NCBI RefSeq assembly: GCF_000718005.1 | Contig: NZ_JODV01000003.1 | DNA: 64,000 nt | Direction: 5' to 3' (one strand) | From: Actinoalloteichus_B caeruleus | GTDB taxonomy: Bacteria; Actinomycetota; Actinomycetes; Mycobacteriales; Pseudonocardiaceae | Made by a program: the position numbers and the translations under genes | Part shown: positions 24,613 through 33,987 of the stretch, piece by piece | How positions within the stretch are numbered: the stretch's first letter is position 1 | Layout of the letters: every line of letters begins with the position of its first letter | Notes under the pieces: model-generated | Database searches by the model: none | What the model was told of the DNA's origin: nothing | The model's input: only the letters and a program-made list of their open reading frames with translations

Positions 24613-26559
24613 GTGGTGACCCTGCTCGAGTCCGTGCACAGCCCGGCTGATCTGAGGAGAATGGAGCTGGGTGAGCTCCAGCGACTGGCCGAGGAGATCC
24701 GCTCCTTCCTCATCGAGAAGGTCTCGCGGACCGGCGGGCACCTGGGGCCCAACCTCGGGGTCGTGGAGCTGACCCTCGCCGTCCACCGCGTCTTCGACTC
24801 ACCCCACGACCCCGTCGTCTTCGACACCGGGCACCAGGCCTACGTGCACAAGATCATCACGGGTCGTCAGGGAGGGTTCGACCGGCTGAGGAAGCGGGAC
24901 GGGCTGTCCGGCTACCCGTCGCGGGCCGAGAGCGAACACGACCTGGTGGAGAACAGCCACGCCTCGACCGCGCTCTCCTACGCCGACGGGCTCGCCAAGG
25001 CCTACCAGCTCCAGGGCGCCCGCCGGCACGTCGTGGCCGTGGTCGGTGACGGCGCGCTGACCGGTGGAATGTGCTGGGAGGCGTTGAACAACATCGCCGG
25101 CGACGGCAACCGCCCGCTCGTGATCGTGGTCAACGACAACGGCCGGTCCTACTCGCCCACCATCGGCGGCCTCGCGGACCACCTGGCGTCGCTGCGCCTG
25201 CGGCCCGGCTACGAACGCGCCCTGGAGAGCGGGAAGCGCACCCTCCAGAGCATCCCCATGGTCGGCCGTCCGATCTACGCGGGTCTGCACGCGGCGAAAC
25301 GCGGGCTCAAGGACGCCATCAGCCCGCAGGCCATGTTCGAGGACCTCGGGCTGAAGTACTTCGGGCCGGTGGACGGACACGACCTGGGCGCCCTCGACGC
25401 CGCCCTCCGCCGGGCCAAGGCGTTCGGTGGCCCGGTCATCGTGCACGCGGTCACCAGGAAGGGCACGGGCTTCGCCCCGGCCGAGAACGACACGGCCGAC
25501 CAGATGCACTCCACGGGTGTGATCGACCCGGTCACCGGGGAACCGGCCACGGCCTCCGGCGGGACGAGCTGGACCTCGGTGTTCTCCGACGAGCTCGTGC
25601 GGATCGGGGCGGAGCGCCAGGACCTCGTCGCGATCACCGCCGCGATGCTCGGGCCGACCGGCCTGGACAGGTTCGCCTCGGCCTACCCGAAGCGGTGCTT
25701 CGACGTCGGTATCGCCGAACAGCACGCGCTGACCTCGGCCGCCGGTCTGGCGATGGCGGGCATGCACCCCGTGGTGGCGGTGTACGCGACGTTCCTCAAC
25801 CGCGCCTTCGACCAGCTGCTGATGGACGTCGCGCTGCACCGGCAGCCGGTGACGGTCGTGCTCGACCGCGCCGGGATCACCGGCTCGGACGGCGCGAGCC
25901 ACAACGGCGTGTGGGACCTGTCGATCCTCGGTGTGGTGCCGGGCATCCGGGTCGCCGCCCCCCGGGACGCCGACACCCTCCGTGAGGCGCTGCGGGAGGC
26001 GGTGCGGATCACCGACGGGCCCGGGGTGATCCGGTTCGCCAAGGGCGACGTCGGCGACCGGATCGAGGCCGTCCGGCGCGTCGGCCCGGTGGACGTCCTC
26101 CGGGAGGACACCGAGGCGGACGTCCTCCTGGTCGGCGTCGGTAGCTTCGCCGAACTGGCCGTCCGCGCCGCGCACCGACTGGCCGACCAGGGAATCGGGG
26201 TCACCGTGGTGGATCCGAGGTGGGTCGTGCCAGTACCCGAGGAACTGGTGGCGCTCGCGGCGGACCACCGGATGGTCGTCACGGTCGAGGACGGTGGCCG
26301 GCACGGAGGCGTCGGCTGGGCGCTGGCGGCGGCGCTGCGGGACGCGGAGGTCGATGTCCCCCTCCGCGACATCGGCGTGCCCCAACGGTTCCTCGACCAC
26401 GGTTCCCGGGGAGAGGTGCTCGCCGAGCTCGGGCTCACCGACCAGGACGTCGCGCGCCGGATCACCGAGTGGGCCGCCGGGATCCTGGGTGAGGCGAGTG
26501 ACTCGCCCGAGGTCGACGTCGCGGACCCGCAGCGGGTGCGGGACAGCGAGCGGAAGTGA
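24613..26559 (+). CDS. dxs: 1-deoxy-D-xylulose-5-phosphate synthase
   Basis: A 648-residue thiamine-diphosphate enzyme that makes DXP from pyruvate and glyceraldehyde 3-phosphate, the first step of the MEP isoprenoid pathway. The TPP motif is VVGDGALTGGMCWEALNNI...NDN; substrate-site landmarks include the SRTGGHLGPNLGVVELT opening, FDTGHQAYVHKI, YPSRAESEHD and DRAGITGSDGASHNG. Two GTG codons (24613 and 24616) follow GAGGTGGA and either may be used. A weak hairpin follows. Confidence 0.95.
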   Translation: MVTLLESVHSPADLRRMELGELQRLAEEIRSFLIEKVSRTGGHLGPNLGVVELTLAVHRVFDSPHDPVVFDTGHQAYVHKIITGRQGGFDRLRKRDGLSGYPSRAESEHDLVENSHASTALSYADGLAKAYQLQGARRHVVAVVGDGALTGGMCWEALNNIAGDGNRPLVIVVNDNGRSYSPTIGGLADHLASLRLRPGYERALESGKRTLQSIPMVGRPIYAGLHAAKRGLKDAISPQAMFEDLGLKYFGPVDGHDLGALDAALRRAKAFGGPVIVHAVTRKGTGFAPAENDTADQMHSTGVIDPVTGEPATASGGTSWTSVFSDELVRIGAERQDLVAITAAMLGPTGLDRFASAYPKRCFDVGIAEQHALTSAAGLAMAGMHPVVAVYATFLNRAFDQLLMDVALHRQPVTVVLDRAGITGSDGASHNGVWDLSILGVVPGIRVAAPRDADTLREALREAVRITDGPGVIRFAKGDVGDRIEAVRRVGPVDVLREDTEADVLLVGVGSFAELAVRAAHRLADQGIGVTVVDPRWVVPVPEELVALAADHRMVVTVEDGGRHGGVGWALAAALRDAEVDVPLRDIGVPQRFLDHGSRGEVLAELGLTDQDVARRITEWAAGILGEASDSPEVDVADPQRVRDSERK

Positions 26560-26575
26560 CATCGGTGACGCTGCC

Positions 26576-26599
26576 GCGGGCCGGGAAAGCCCAGCCCGC
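26576..26599 (+). terminator. Probable terminator after dxs
   Basis: GCGGGC-C-GGG-AAAG-CCC-A-GCCCGC: nine base pairs with one mismatch and a tetraloop, 16 bases after the dxs stop codon. Confidence 0.45.
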
Positions 26600-26628
26600 T
26601 CTCAGGTTCGTGTGGGACGGTTGGTGAC

Positions 26629-27342
26629 GTGCGCATACTGGTCGTAGAGGACGAGCAGCCCCTGGCAGACGCGATCGCCCGGGGTCTGCGCCGAGAGGGC
26701 ATGGCCGTTGACATCGCCTATGACGGTGAGTCGGGGCACGAGAAGGCGTCGATCACCAGATACGACGTCGTGGTGCTCGACCGCGATCTTCCGGGGCTGT
26801 CCGGCGACGAGTTGTGCCGGGAGATCCTCCGGTCCGGGGCACTGACGCGGGTCATGATGCTCACGGCGAGCGGCGAGGTGGAGGACCGGGTCGAGGGCCT
26901 GTCGCTGGGCGCGGACGACTACCTGGCGAAGCCCTTCGCCTTCCCCGAGCTGGTCGCCAGGATCCGCGCGTTGGGCCGGCGGTCCACGCCCCCGGTGCCG
27001 CCCCGGCTCACGGCCGAGCAGCTGGTGCTCGATCCAGCCTCCCGCACCGTCACCCGCAACGGTGAACAGGTCGACCTGACCCGCAAGGAGTTCGGCGTCC
27101 TGGAGGTGCTGCTCTCCGCCGGTGGTTCGGTCGTCAGCAGCGAGGAGCTGCTGGAGCGCGTGTGGGACGAGAACGCGGACCCGTTCACCACCACCGTGCG
27201 GGTGACCGTCATGACCCTGCGGAAGAAGCTCGGGGAACCGGCGGTGGTGGAGACCGTCGTCGGGTCCGGGTACCGGGTGCCGACCGCGGGAGTCGTGGAA
27301 CCGGAGACCGACAGCGTCGCGGGTGCGAACACTGAACGCTGA
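26629..27342 (+). CDS. OmpR/PhoB-family response regulator
   Basis: A 237-residue regulator. Receiver: EDEQ acidic pair, phospho-Asp in VVVLDRDLPGLSG, Thr in MLTASGEVEDR, Lys in DYLAKPFAF. The winged-helix C-terminal domain (about 125-222) shows LTRKEFGVLEVLLSAGG and VMTLRKKLGEPAVVETVVGSGYRV. The start is GTG 26629. The kinase gene begins 20 bases before its stop, so the two are coupled. It interrupts the dxs-RNase D synteny. Confidence 0.92.
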   Translation: MRILVVEDEQPLADAIARGLRREGMAVDIAYDGESGHEKASITRYDVVVLDRDLPGLSGDELCREILRSGALTRVMMLTASGEVEDRVEGLSLGADDYLAKPFAFPELVARIRALGRRSTPPVPPRLTAEQLVLDPASRTVTRNGEQVDLTRKEFGVLEVLLSAGGSVVSSEELLERVWDENADPFTTTVRVTVMTLRKKLGEPAVVETVVGSGYRVPTAGVVEPETDSVAGANTER

Positions 27343-28471
27343 CCACCGCCCCGGCCGTCGAGGTCTCGGCCTCCGGGTCCGCATCACCCTGCTCGCGACC
27401 GGGCTCGTCGCCGTCGTGAGCGCGCTGCTCCTGTGGTTGGGCTGGATGCAGATCGGGCAGGCCCTCGCCGACTCGCCCCGGTTGCCGCGCGGTATGCGGG
27501 TCCGGGTCGACGGCGTCGAGGTCGAGGCGACCGAACTGACGACGCTGCTGCACGACCAGGCGAGGGACCGGGTCCTGGAGGTGGGGCTGCTGGCCTACCT
27601 GTGCGTCATCGCGGCGGCCTTCCTGCTCGCCTGGTCCCTTACCGGGCGGGTGTTGGCCCCGTTGCACAGGGTCACCGGCACGGCTCGTCGGCTGTCCGCC
27701 GAATCGCTGGAGGAGCGCATCGAGTTCGTGGGCGCGCGCGACGAGGTGGCGGAACTCGCTGACACCTTCGACGAGATGCTCGACCGGCTCCAGGCCGCCT
27801 TCGAGGCCCAGCGCCGGTTCGTCGCCAACGCGAGCCACGAGCTGCGCACGCCGCTGGCGGTGATCCGCACCGAACTGGACGTCACCCTGGCCGATCCGGA
27901 CGCGGACGTGGCGGAGCTCCGCAGGATGGCCGACGTGGTGCGGGACGCCACACGACGGGCGGAGCACCTCGTCACCGCGTTGCTGTTGCTGGCCCGCACC
28001 GACGCCACGGGGCTCAACGCCCGGGAGCCGGTGGACCTCGCCACCATGGTGGAGAGCGCGTGGCGCGCGGTGCGCGCCGAGGCCGCCGACCGGAAGCTCT
28101 CCGTCACCTTCGACACGGAGCCCGGCCTGGTGACCGGAGACCCGGCCCTGGTCGAGCGGATCGCCGGGAACCTGGTCGAGAACGCGGTGCGGCACAACGT
28201 GGAGGGGGGCTGGATCAGCGTGCGCACGAGCGGGGACCAGTCGGGTTCGCGGCTGGTGGTGTCCTCGTCGGGGCCGGTGGTCCCGCCGGAACGGGCGGCG
28301 CAGCTGCTCGAGCCCTTCAGCAGGGGCGGCGGCAGGACCTCCCACTTCGGCGCCGGCCTCGGCCTCTCGATCGTCCGGTCGGCGGCGGCCGCCCACGGCG
28401 GTCGTGTCGAGGTGGAGCCGGTGGACGGCGGTGGCCTCACCGTGACGGTGGAGTTCCCCGCCGCGCCCTGA
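27323..28471 (+). CDS. Sensor histidine kinase (HAMP, HisKA)
   Basis: A 382-residue kinase with two spans (about 18-40 and 92-110) bracketing a short extracytoplasmic loop of about 50 residues, a HAMP linker (TGRVLAPLHRVTGTARRLSAE), HisKA with FVANASHELRTPLAVIRTEL (His about 173) and a HATPase domain (NLVENAVRHN, FGAGLGLSIVRS). The small sensor loop, RMRVRVDGVEVEATEL, suggests detection of an envelope or membrane state. It overlaps the regulator gene and ends at a hairpin facing fadB. Confidence 0.92.
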   Translation: MRTLNADHRPGRRGLGLRVRITLLATGLVAVVSALLLWLGWMQIGQALADSPRLPRGMRVRVDGVEVEATELTTLLHDQARDRVLEVGLLAYLCVIAAAFLLAWSLTGRVLAPLHRVTGTARRLSAESLEERIEFVGARDEVAELADTFDEMLDRLQAAFEAQRRFVANASHELRTPLAVIRTELDVTLADPDADVAELRRMADVVRDATRRAEHLVTALLLLARTDATGLNAREPVDLATMVESAWRAVRAEAADRKLSVTFDTEPGLVTGDPALVERIAGNLVENAVRHNVEGGWISVRTSGDQSGSRLVVSSSGPVVPPERAAQLLEPFSRGGGRTSHFGAGLGLSIVRSAAAAHGGRVEVEPVDGGGLTVTVEFPAAP

Positions 28472-28505
28472 GCCCGAGGGAGCGGCGGGACACGGACCCG
28501 GTGTC

Positions 28506-28541
28506 CCGGTGGGGCCGACGGTTCCCCGCCGACCCCACCGG
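28506..28541. terminator. Terminator between histidine kinase and fadB
   Basis: CCGGTGGGG / CCCCACCGG, 9 bp stem with an 18-base loop, between convergent genes. Confidence 0.6.
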
Positions 28542-28559
28542 AGTTGTCGACCGGAGTTC

Positions 28560-30686
28560 TCAGCCGGCCGCCGGGGACGCGACGCCCCTCGGGAGGAAGC
28601 GTTCCCCGTTGACCCGCTCCGCCACGCCGGTGCGGTCGAGGTACGGGGTGATCCCACCCAGCCAGAACGGCCAGCCGGCGCCGAGGATCATGCACAGGTC
28701 GATGTCCGCCGGCTCCGCGACGACCTTCTCCTCCAGCATGACGCGGGCCTCCTCGGCGAGCGCGGCCAGCGCGCGCTCCCGCAGCTCCTCCTCGGTGAGC
28801 GGCGCGTCACCCTGGTGCCAGAGCTCCGCCACCTCCGGGTCGAGCCGCTGCACGTTCCGCTCGTCCCAGGTCCACACCGCGGTCTTGCCGGCCGCCACGA
28901 ACCGGCGCAGGTTCTCGCTGACCCCGAACCGGTCCGGGAAGGCGTCGTGCAGGGTCTGCGCGACGTGCGAGGCGACGGCTGGCCCGACCAGCTGGAGCAG
29001 GATCAGCGGGCTCATGGGCAGCCCGAGCGGTTGGAGCGCGCGGTCGGCGACCTCGAAGGGGGTGCCCTCGTCGATCGCGCCGATCACCTCGCCGAGGAAC
29101 CGGGTGAGCAGTCGGTTCACGACGAAGGCCGGCGCGTCGGCGACGAGCACGCAGGACTTCTTCAGCTCCTTGCCCGTGCGCAGGGCGGTGGCGACGGTGG
29201 CGTCGTCGGTGTGCTGCCCCCGCACGACCTCCAGCAGCGGGAGGACCGCGACCGGGTTGAAGAAGTGGAAGCCCACGACCCGCTCCGGGTGTCGCAGTTC
29301 CGCGGCCATGTCCGTGATGGACAGCGACGAGGTGTTCGTGGCGAGCACCGCCTCCGGGGAGACGTGCTCCTCCAGCTCGGCGAACACACGCCGCTTCAGC
29401 GACAGGTCCTCGAAGACGGCCTCGATGACGAAGTCGGCGTCGGCGAAGGCGGCCTTGTCCAGCGAACCCGTCACCAGGGCTCGGAGCCGGTTCGCCTCGT
29501 CCGGCGAGACGCGCCCCTTCGACAACAGCTTGTCCACCTCGGCGTGCACGTAGCCGACGCCCCGGTCGAGCCGTTCCTGGTCGACGTCGGTGAGTACCAC
29601 GGGAACCCGCAGGCGGCGGACGAAGAGCAGCGCGAGCTGGCTCGCCATGAGCCCGGCGCCGACCACCCCCACCTTGGTGACGGGACGAGCGAGTGACTTG
29701 TCCGGGGCGCCGGCGGGACGCCGAGCGCGCTTCTGCGTCAGGTCGAACGCGTACAGGCCCGCCCGCAGCTCGTCGGACATGAGCAGCTCGGTGAGGCCCT
29801 CGGTCTCGGCCGCGTACCCCTCGTCCAGGGTGGCGTGGCGGGCCAGTTCGAGGAGTTCCAACGCCTTCGTCGCGCCAGGCGCCGCTCCCTGCGTCTTGGC
29901 CGCGACGAAGGCCCGCCCCCGGTCGAGGGCGGCGGTCCAGGCCTGCTCCCGGTCGATCTCCGGACGTTCGGGCCGAATCCGCCCCTCGAGCACCCCGGCC
30001 GCCCACCGCAGGGACTGCTCCAGGTAGTCGGCGGAGTCCAGGACCACGTCGACGACGCCGAGCGCCGCGGCCTTGGCGGGGCTGAGCCGGCGGTTCTGGT
30101 TGAGGGCGTTCTCCAGGATGACCGTGACCGCCGCGTCCGGCCCGATCAGGTTGGGCAGCAGTTGGGTGCCGCCCCACCCGGGGAACAGCCCCAGGAAGGT
30201 CTCGGGCAGGGCGAGCATCGCCGCGTTCGCCGCGACCGTGCGGTAGTGGCAGGAGAGCGCGAGTTCCAGGCCGCCGCCGAGCGCCGCCCCGTTGACGAAG
30301 GCGAAGGTCGGGATGGTGGACTCGGTGAGGCGGCGGAAGACCGCGTGCCCGGTGTGGGCGATCCACCGGGCCTGCTCGGCCGAGGTCAGCCGGGTGACGC
30401 CGGAGAGGTCCGCGCCGACCGCGAAGACGAAGGGCTTGCCGGTCACCGCGATCGCGGCGGGCTCCGCGGCGAAGGCCTCGTCGAGCGCCGCGTCCAGGCT
30501 GAGCAGCCCCTGGGGGCCGAGGGTGGAGGGGCGCGTGTGGTCGTGCCCGTTGTCCAGGGTCACCAGGGCGATCGGTCGTTCGACGCCGGGCACGCGGACG
30601 AGCCTGGTCACCGACCTGGTCACGACCTCGTCCGGCATCGCGTTCCGCATGTCCTCGGCGGTGACCCCGCCCGTCGTGTCACTCAC
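28560..30686 (-). CDS. fadB: Fatty-acid oxidation alpha subunit (enoyl-CoA hydratase / 3-hydroxyacyl-CoA dehydrogenase)
   Basis: A 708-residue bifunctional beta-oxidation enzyme. The crotonase domain (about 20-260) has the oxyanion segment AVGADLS and NGAALGGGLELALSCHYR. The dehydrogenase NAD domain begins at about 330 with VGVVGAGLMASQLALLF, followed by TNTSSLSITDMAAEL and the catalytic His in VGFHFFNPVAVLPLLEVV. Two C-terminal 3HCDH repeats follow. The start is GTG 30686, overlapping the fadA stop (GTGA), so alpha and beta subunits are coupled and would form an alpha2-beta2 complex. Confidence 0.93.
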   Translation of the reverse strand: MSDTTGGVTAEDMRNAMPDEVVTRSVTRLVRVPGVERPIALVTLDNGHDHTRPSTLGPQGLLSLDAALDEAFAAEPAAIAVTGKPFVFAVGADLSGVTRLTSAEQARWIAHTGHAVFRRLTESTIPTFAFVNGAALGGGLELALSCHYRTVAANAAMLALPETFLGLFPGWGGTQLLPNLIGPDAAVTVILENALNQNRRLSPAKAAALGVVDVVLDSADYLEQSLRWAAGVLEGRIRPERPEIDREQAWTAALDRGRAFVAAKTQGAAPGATKALELLELARHATLDEGYAAETEGLTELLMSDELRAGLYAFDLTQKRARRPAGAPDKSLARPVTKVGVVGAGLMASQLALLFVRRLRVPVVLTDVDQERLDRGVGYVHAEVDKLLSKGRVSPDEANRLRALVTGSLDKAAFADADFVIEAVFEDLSLKRRVFAELEEHVSPEAVLATNTSSLSITDMAAELRHPERVVGFHFFNPVAVLPLLEVVRGQHTDDATVATALRTGKELKKSCVLVADAPAFVVNRLLTRFLGEVIGAIDEGTPFEVADRALQPLGLPMSPLILLQLVGPAVASHVAQTLHDAFPDRFGVSENLRRFVAAGKTAVWTWDERNVQRLDPEVAELWHQGDAPLTEEELRERALAALAEEARVMLEEKVVAEPADIDLCMILGAGWPFWLGGITPYLDRTGVAERVNGERFLPRGVASPAAG

Positions 30687-31918
30687 TTCGCGTCCCCGTT
30701 CCGTTCCCGACCGTCCCAGTGCGGGTTCTCCCAGATGACCGTGCCGCCCATGCCGATGCCGATGCACATGGTGGTGATCCCGTAGCGGACCTCGGGGCGT
30801 TCGGCGAAGTGGCGGCTGAGCTGGGTCATCAGCCGGACGCCCGAGGCGGCGAGGGGGTGGCCGCACGCGATCGCGCCGCCCCACGGGTTGACCCTGGGGT
30901 CGTCGTCGGCGATGCCGAAGTGGTCGAGGAAGGCCAGGACCTGGACGGCGAAGGCCTCGTTGATCTCGAACAGGCCGATGTCGTCGATCGTCAGGCCAGC
31001 CCTGGCCAGCGCCTGCTCGGTGGCGGGTACCGGCCCGACTCCCATCACCTCCGGGTCGACACCGGCGAAGGAGTAGCCGACCAGCCGCATCCCCACCGGC
31101 AGCCCGAGTTCGGCGGCCGTGTCCTCGCCGGCGATCAGCGCGGCGGTGGCCCCGTCGTTCAGCCCGGCGGAGTTGCCGGCGGTGACCCGGCCGTGCGGGC
31201 GGAAGGGGGTCTTCAGCGCGGCGAGGGCCTCGACGGTGGTGCCGGGGCGGGGCGGCTCGTCCTCGGTCGCCAGCCCCCAGCCGAGCTCGGCGGACCTGGT
31301 GGCCACCGGGACGAGGTCGGCGCTGATCCGACCGGTCTTGACCGCCTCGGCGAAGCGCTCCTGGCTGGTCGCCGCGTAGGCGTCGACCCGACCCTTGTCC
31401 AGGTGGGGGAACCGGTCGTGCAGGTTCTCCGCCGTCTGGCCCATGACCAGCGCGGAGGGGTCCACGAGCTTGTCCGCGAGGAATCGGGGGTTGGGATCAA
31501 CGCCCTCGCCCATCGGGTGCCGGCCCATGTGCTCCACACCGCCGGCCAGCGCGACGTCGTAGGCGCCGAAGGCGATGCCGCCGGCCACCGAGGTCACGGC
31601 CGTCATCGCTCCGGCGCACATCCGGTCGATGGCGAATCCGGGCACCGAACGGGGCAGCCCGGCCAGCAGTGCCGCCGTCCTGCCGATGGTCAGTCCCTGG
31701 TCCCCGATCTGGGTCGTCGCGGCGATGGCGACCTCACCGACCCGCTCGGGCGGCAGTTGGGGATGTCGCCGGAGGAGTTCCCTGAGCGTCTTGACGACCA
31801 GGTCGTCCGCGCGGGTCTCGGCGTAGATGCCCTTCGGGCCGGCCTTGCCGAACGGTGTCCTCACACCGTCGACGAAGACCACGTTCCGAAGCGCACGCGC
31901 TGCAACGGCGTCGGCCAC
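30683..31918 (-). CDS. fadA: Fatty-acid oxidation beta subunit (acetyl-CoA acyltransferase)
   Basis: A 411-residue thiolase that cleaves 3-ketoacyl-CoA. The nucleophilic Cys is in DRMCAGAMTAV (about 93), the other active-site segments are VTAGNSAGLNDGA, EINEAFAVQVLA, GGAIACGHPLAASG (His) and TTMCIGIGMGG (second Cys). The start is GTG 31918 with GGAGAAGGAG six bases upstream; longer in-frame starts lack this. It is the first gene of the fadA-fadB operon. A TetR or FadR-type regulator is not adjacent. Confidence 0.93.
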   Translation of the reverse strand: MADAVAARALRNVVFVDGVRTPFGKAGPKGIYAETRADDLVVKTLRELLRRHPQLPPERVGEVAIAATTQIGDQGLTIGRTAALLAGLPRSVPGFAIDRMCAGAMTAVTSVAGGIAFGAYDVALAGGVEHMGRHPMGEGVDPNPRFLADKLVDPSALVMGQTAENLHDRFPHLDKGRVDAYAATSQERFAEAVKTGRISADLVPVATRSAELGWGLATEDEPPRPGTTVEALAALKTPFRPHGRVTAGNSAGLNDGATAALIAGEDTAAELGLPVGMRLVGYSFAGVDPEVMGVGPVPATEQALARAGLTIDDIGLFEINEAFAVQVLAFLDHFGIADDDPRVNPWGGAIACGHPLAASGVRLMTQLSRHFAERPEVRYGITTMCIGIGMGGTVIWENPHWDGRERNGDAK

Positions 31919-32172
31919 GGCGTGCTCCTTCTCCTCGCTGAGTGGGCCTGGGCGCGCTGCTCCGCGCCCGCTGACCGCGATGCTACCCGTCAGTAACCCA
32001 AACGCCAGGGTGGGCGGCGAAAAGATCGGGAAGCGGAGTCGGGCGGGTCGTTGGAGCGCTCCCATCGCGGTGCCTCCCCGCGCCGTGCCGTAGTGTGGCG
32101 ACCCCGCAACGCGATCAGGGTGGCGGCACACGCCGCCCGACATCAGCCCGCGTTCCGGAAAGGACAGACAGG

Positions 32173-32598
32173 GTGATCCTGCTCGACAACCGTTGGGCCG
32201 TCGCGGTGCCCGGCGACGACCTGGTGACCGGGACTCCATCGTTCACCGTGGTCACGGTCGACCGGCGGCAGTGGCGGGTCCTCCTGGTGCTGGGGGACAG
32301 CCCCGGGCGCGGGACGCTCAAGGTGACCACCCGCGCGGCGGAGACGGCCGCCCTGACCATCGGCAACGCCTTCCTCCCCGGAGCGCGCGGAGTGGGACCA
32401 CTGGGCCAGGTGGACGGCGTCACCGCCGACGCCCGACCACGCTCCCTGGTGGTGCACCGCGCGCTCCGACGGCAGGCCCCCCTGGCCGTGTTGCGGCTCA
32501 ACGGCCACCAGGCCACCCCGGCGCGGTTGGCCTACCCGGGGGACACCGCCGCCCGGCTGGCCGCGGCGCTCCAGCACGCCGCGGCCCTGCTCGAGTGA
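32173..32598 (+). CDS. Conserved hypothetical protein
   Basis: A 141-residue protein I do not recognise. It is strand-rich: VILLDNRWAVAVPGDDLVTG, WRVLLVLGDSPGRGTLKVT, then a segment GPLGQVDGVTADARPRSLVVH and an Ala-rich C-terminal helix. There is no signal peptide or membrane span. I prefer GTG 32173; an in-frame GTG at 32095 lies within a -10 box, TAGTGT at 32091-32096, which more likely starts the transcript. It converges with the RNase D gene, only seven bases away. Confidence 0.55.
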   Translation: MILLDNRWAVAVPGDDLVTGTPSFTVVTVDRRQWRVLLVLGDSPGRGTLKVTTRAAETAALTIGNAFLPGARGVGPLGQVDGVTADARPRSLVVHRALRRQAPLAVLRLNGHQATPARLAYPGDTAARLAAALQHAAALLE

Positions 32599-32605
32599 TC
32601 CGCTG

Positions 32606-33895
32606 TCAGGCGGTGACCCGCAGCGCCTCGGTGAGATGGGACGCCGTGAGTTCCACCTGCCATTCGCGGGCGTTGCCCGCCCGCAGCGCCGCGCTCACCG
32701 CCTGGACGTCCAGCTGCTCCGGGGGCGTCCAGCACGTCCGGCGGACGAGATCGGGTTGGATGAGGTTCTCGACCGGCAGCCGCAGCCGCTCGGCGGTCTC
32801 GGTCAGCACGGCCCTGGCGGCGGAGAGCCGTGCCGCGGCCTCCGGGTCCCGGTCCGCCCACCGGTTCGGGGGTGGCGGGCCGTCCGAGGGCTGCGCCGGG
32901 CTGGGGAGCTCATCCGTCGGCAGCTCGGCCGCCGCCCGCAGGGCCGCCAGCCAGGTGTGCGCCCGCCGCCGCTGAGCCCGGCCCCGGAATACCGGCAGCG
33001 CCAACAGTTCGCGTTCCGTCTTCGGAGCAGCCTGCGCGGCCTCGATCACGGCCTTGTCCGGCAGGACCCGACCGGGGGCGATGTCCCGCGACTCGGCGAC
33101 GGCGTCCCGGGCCAGCCACAGCTCGCGAACGGCCGCGAGCTGCCTGGGGGCGTGCACCCGGTGGATGCCCGAGGTCCGGCGCCAGGGCTGTGCGCGGGGC
33201 GGGGGAGGTGGGGCCGTGCGGACCCACTCGAACTCCTGCAACGCCCAGTCGAGCTTCCCCTGCCGGCGGAGTTCCTCCTCCAGGGAGTCCCGCAACGGCA
33301 CCAGCAGTTCCACGTCGAGGGCGGCGTAGTTCAGCCAGTCCGCGGGCAGGGGACGACGTGACCAGTCGGCCGCGCCGTGTCCCTTCTCCAGCTCGTACCC
33401 GAGCTGCTGCCGCACGAGCGCCGCGAGCGACACGCGGGGGAAGCCGGCGAGCCGGCCGGCGAGTTCGGTGTCGAACAACGACGTCGGCCGCAGTTCCAAC
33501 TCCGCGAGGCACGGCAGGTCCTGCGAGGCGGCGTGTAAGACCCATTCCGGCCCGGTGAGCGCCTCCCTGAGCGGGCCAAGCGCGTCGGCGACGGGGATCG
33601 GGTCGATCAGCGCCGTCCCCGCGCCCTCGCGACGGAGCTGGACCAGGTAGGCGCGATTGGAGTACCGGTAGCCCGAGGCGCGTTCGGTGTCGACGGCCAC
33701 CGGGCCGGTGGCACCGGCCATCGCGGTCGCGACGAGCTGGAGCGCGTTGCGGTCGACGACAACAGGAGGCACGCCGTCGGCCGGGCGGCGCAGCGGTACC
33801 GCCGCGTTCTCGTCCGTGCCCTGACCGTGTTTCCGGTTCTCACCGCCGCGGTCGCCGGGTCCGACCTCATCCGGGTTGGCTGGTTGAGCGTCCAC
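32606..33895 (-). CDS. rnd: Ribonuclease D family protein (DEDD exonuclease, HRDC domains)
   Basis: A 429-residue 3'-5' exoribonuclease of the RNase D type, acting in tRNA or other RNA 3'-end maturation. The DEDDy exonuclease motifs are AVDTERASGYRY (Exo I), LHAASQDLPCL (Exo II) and YAALDVELLVPLR (Exo III) in residues 50-230. An HRDC domain follows (RRTSGIHRVHAPRQLAAVRELWLARDAVA) and a second HRDC-like segment near the C-terminus. The start is GTG 33895, with -10 box TAGGGT eight bases upstream and no Shine-Dalgarno site. It is dxs-linked in mycobacteria. Confidence 0.88.
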   Translation of the reverse strand: MDAQPANPDEVGPGDRGGENRKHGQGTDENAAVPLRRPADGVPPVVVDRNALQLVATAMAGATGPVAVDTERASGYRYSNRAYLVQLRREGAGTALIDPIPVADALGPLREALTGPEWVLHAASQDLPCLAELELRPTSLFDTELAGRLAGFPRVSLAALVRQQLGYELEKGHGAADWSRRPLPADWLNYAALDVELLVPLRDSLEEELRRQGKLDWALQEFEWVRTAPPPPPRAQPWRRTSGIHRVHAPRQLAAVRELWLARDAVAESRDIAPGRVLPDKAVIEAAQAAPKTERELLALPVFRGRAQRRRAHTWLAALRAAAELPTDELPSPAQPSDGPPPPNRWADRDPEAAARLSAARAVLTETAERLRLPVENLIQPDLVRRTCWTPPEQLDVQAVSAALRAGNAREWQVELTASHLTEALRVTA

Positions 33896-33903
33896 GGGCG
33901 ATG

Positions 33904-33909
33904 ACCCTA
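33904..33909 (-). promoter_or_regulatory. -10 box TAGGGT, leaderless-type, RNase D gene
   Basis: TAGGGT on the minus strand, eight bases before the GTG start at 33895. Confidence 0.55.
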
Positions 33910-33951
33910 CGTGCCTCCCCCGTCCCCGGGTCCCACAGGCACTGCTGGAAG

Positions 33952-33983
33952 GTGGGGATGGCACGGGTTCGTGCCATCCCCAC
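33952..33983. terminator. Perfect 14 bp terminator hairpin after the LuxR regulator
   Basis: GTGGGGATGGCACG, loop GGTT, then the exact complement, four bases past the regulator's stop codon. It insulates the RNase D promoter. Confidence 0.75.
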
Positions 33984-33987
33984 TCCA

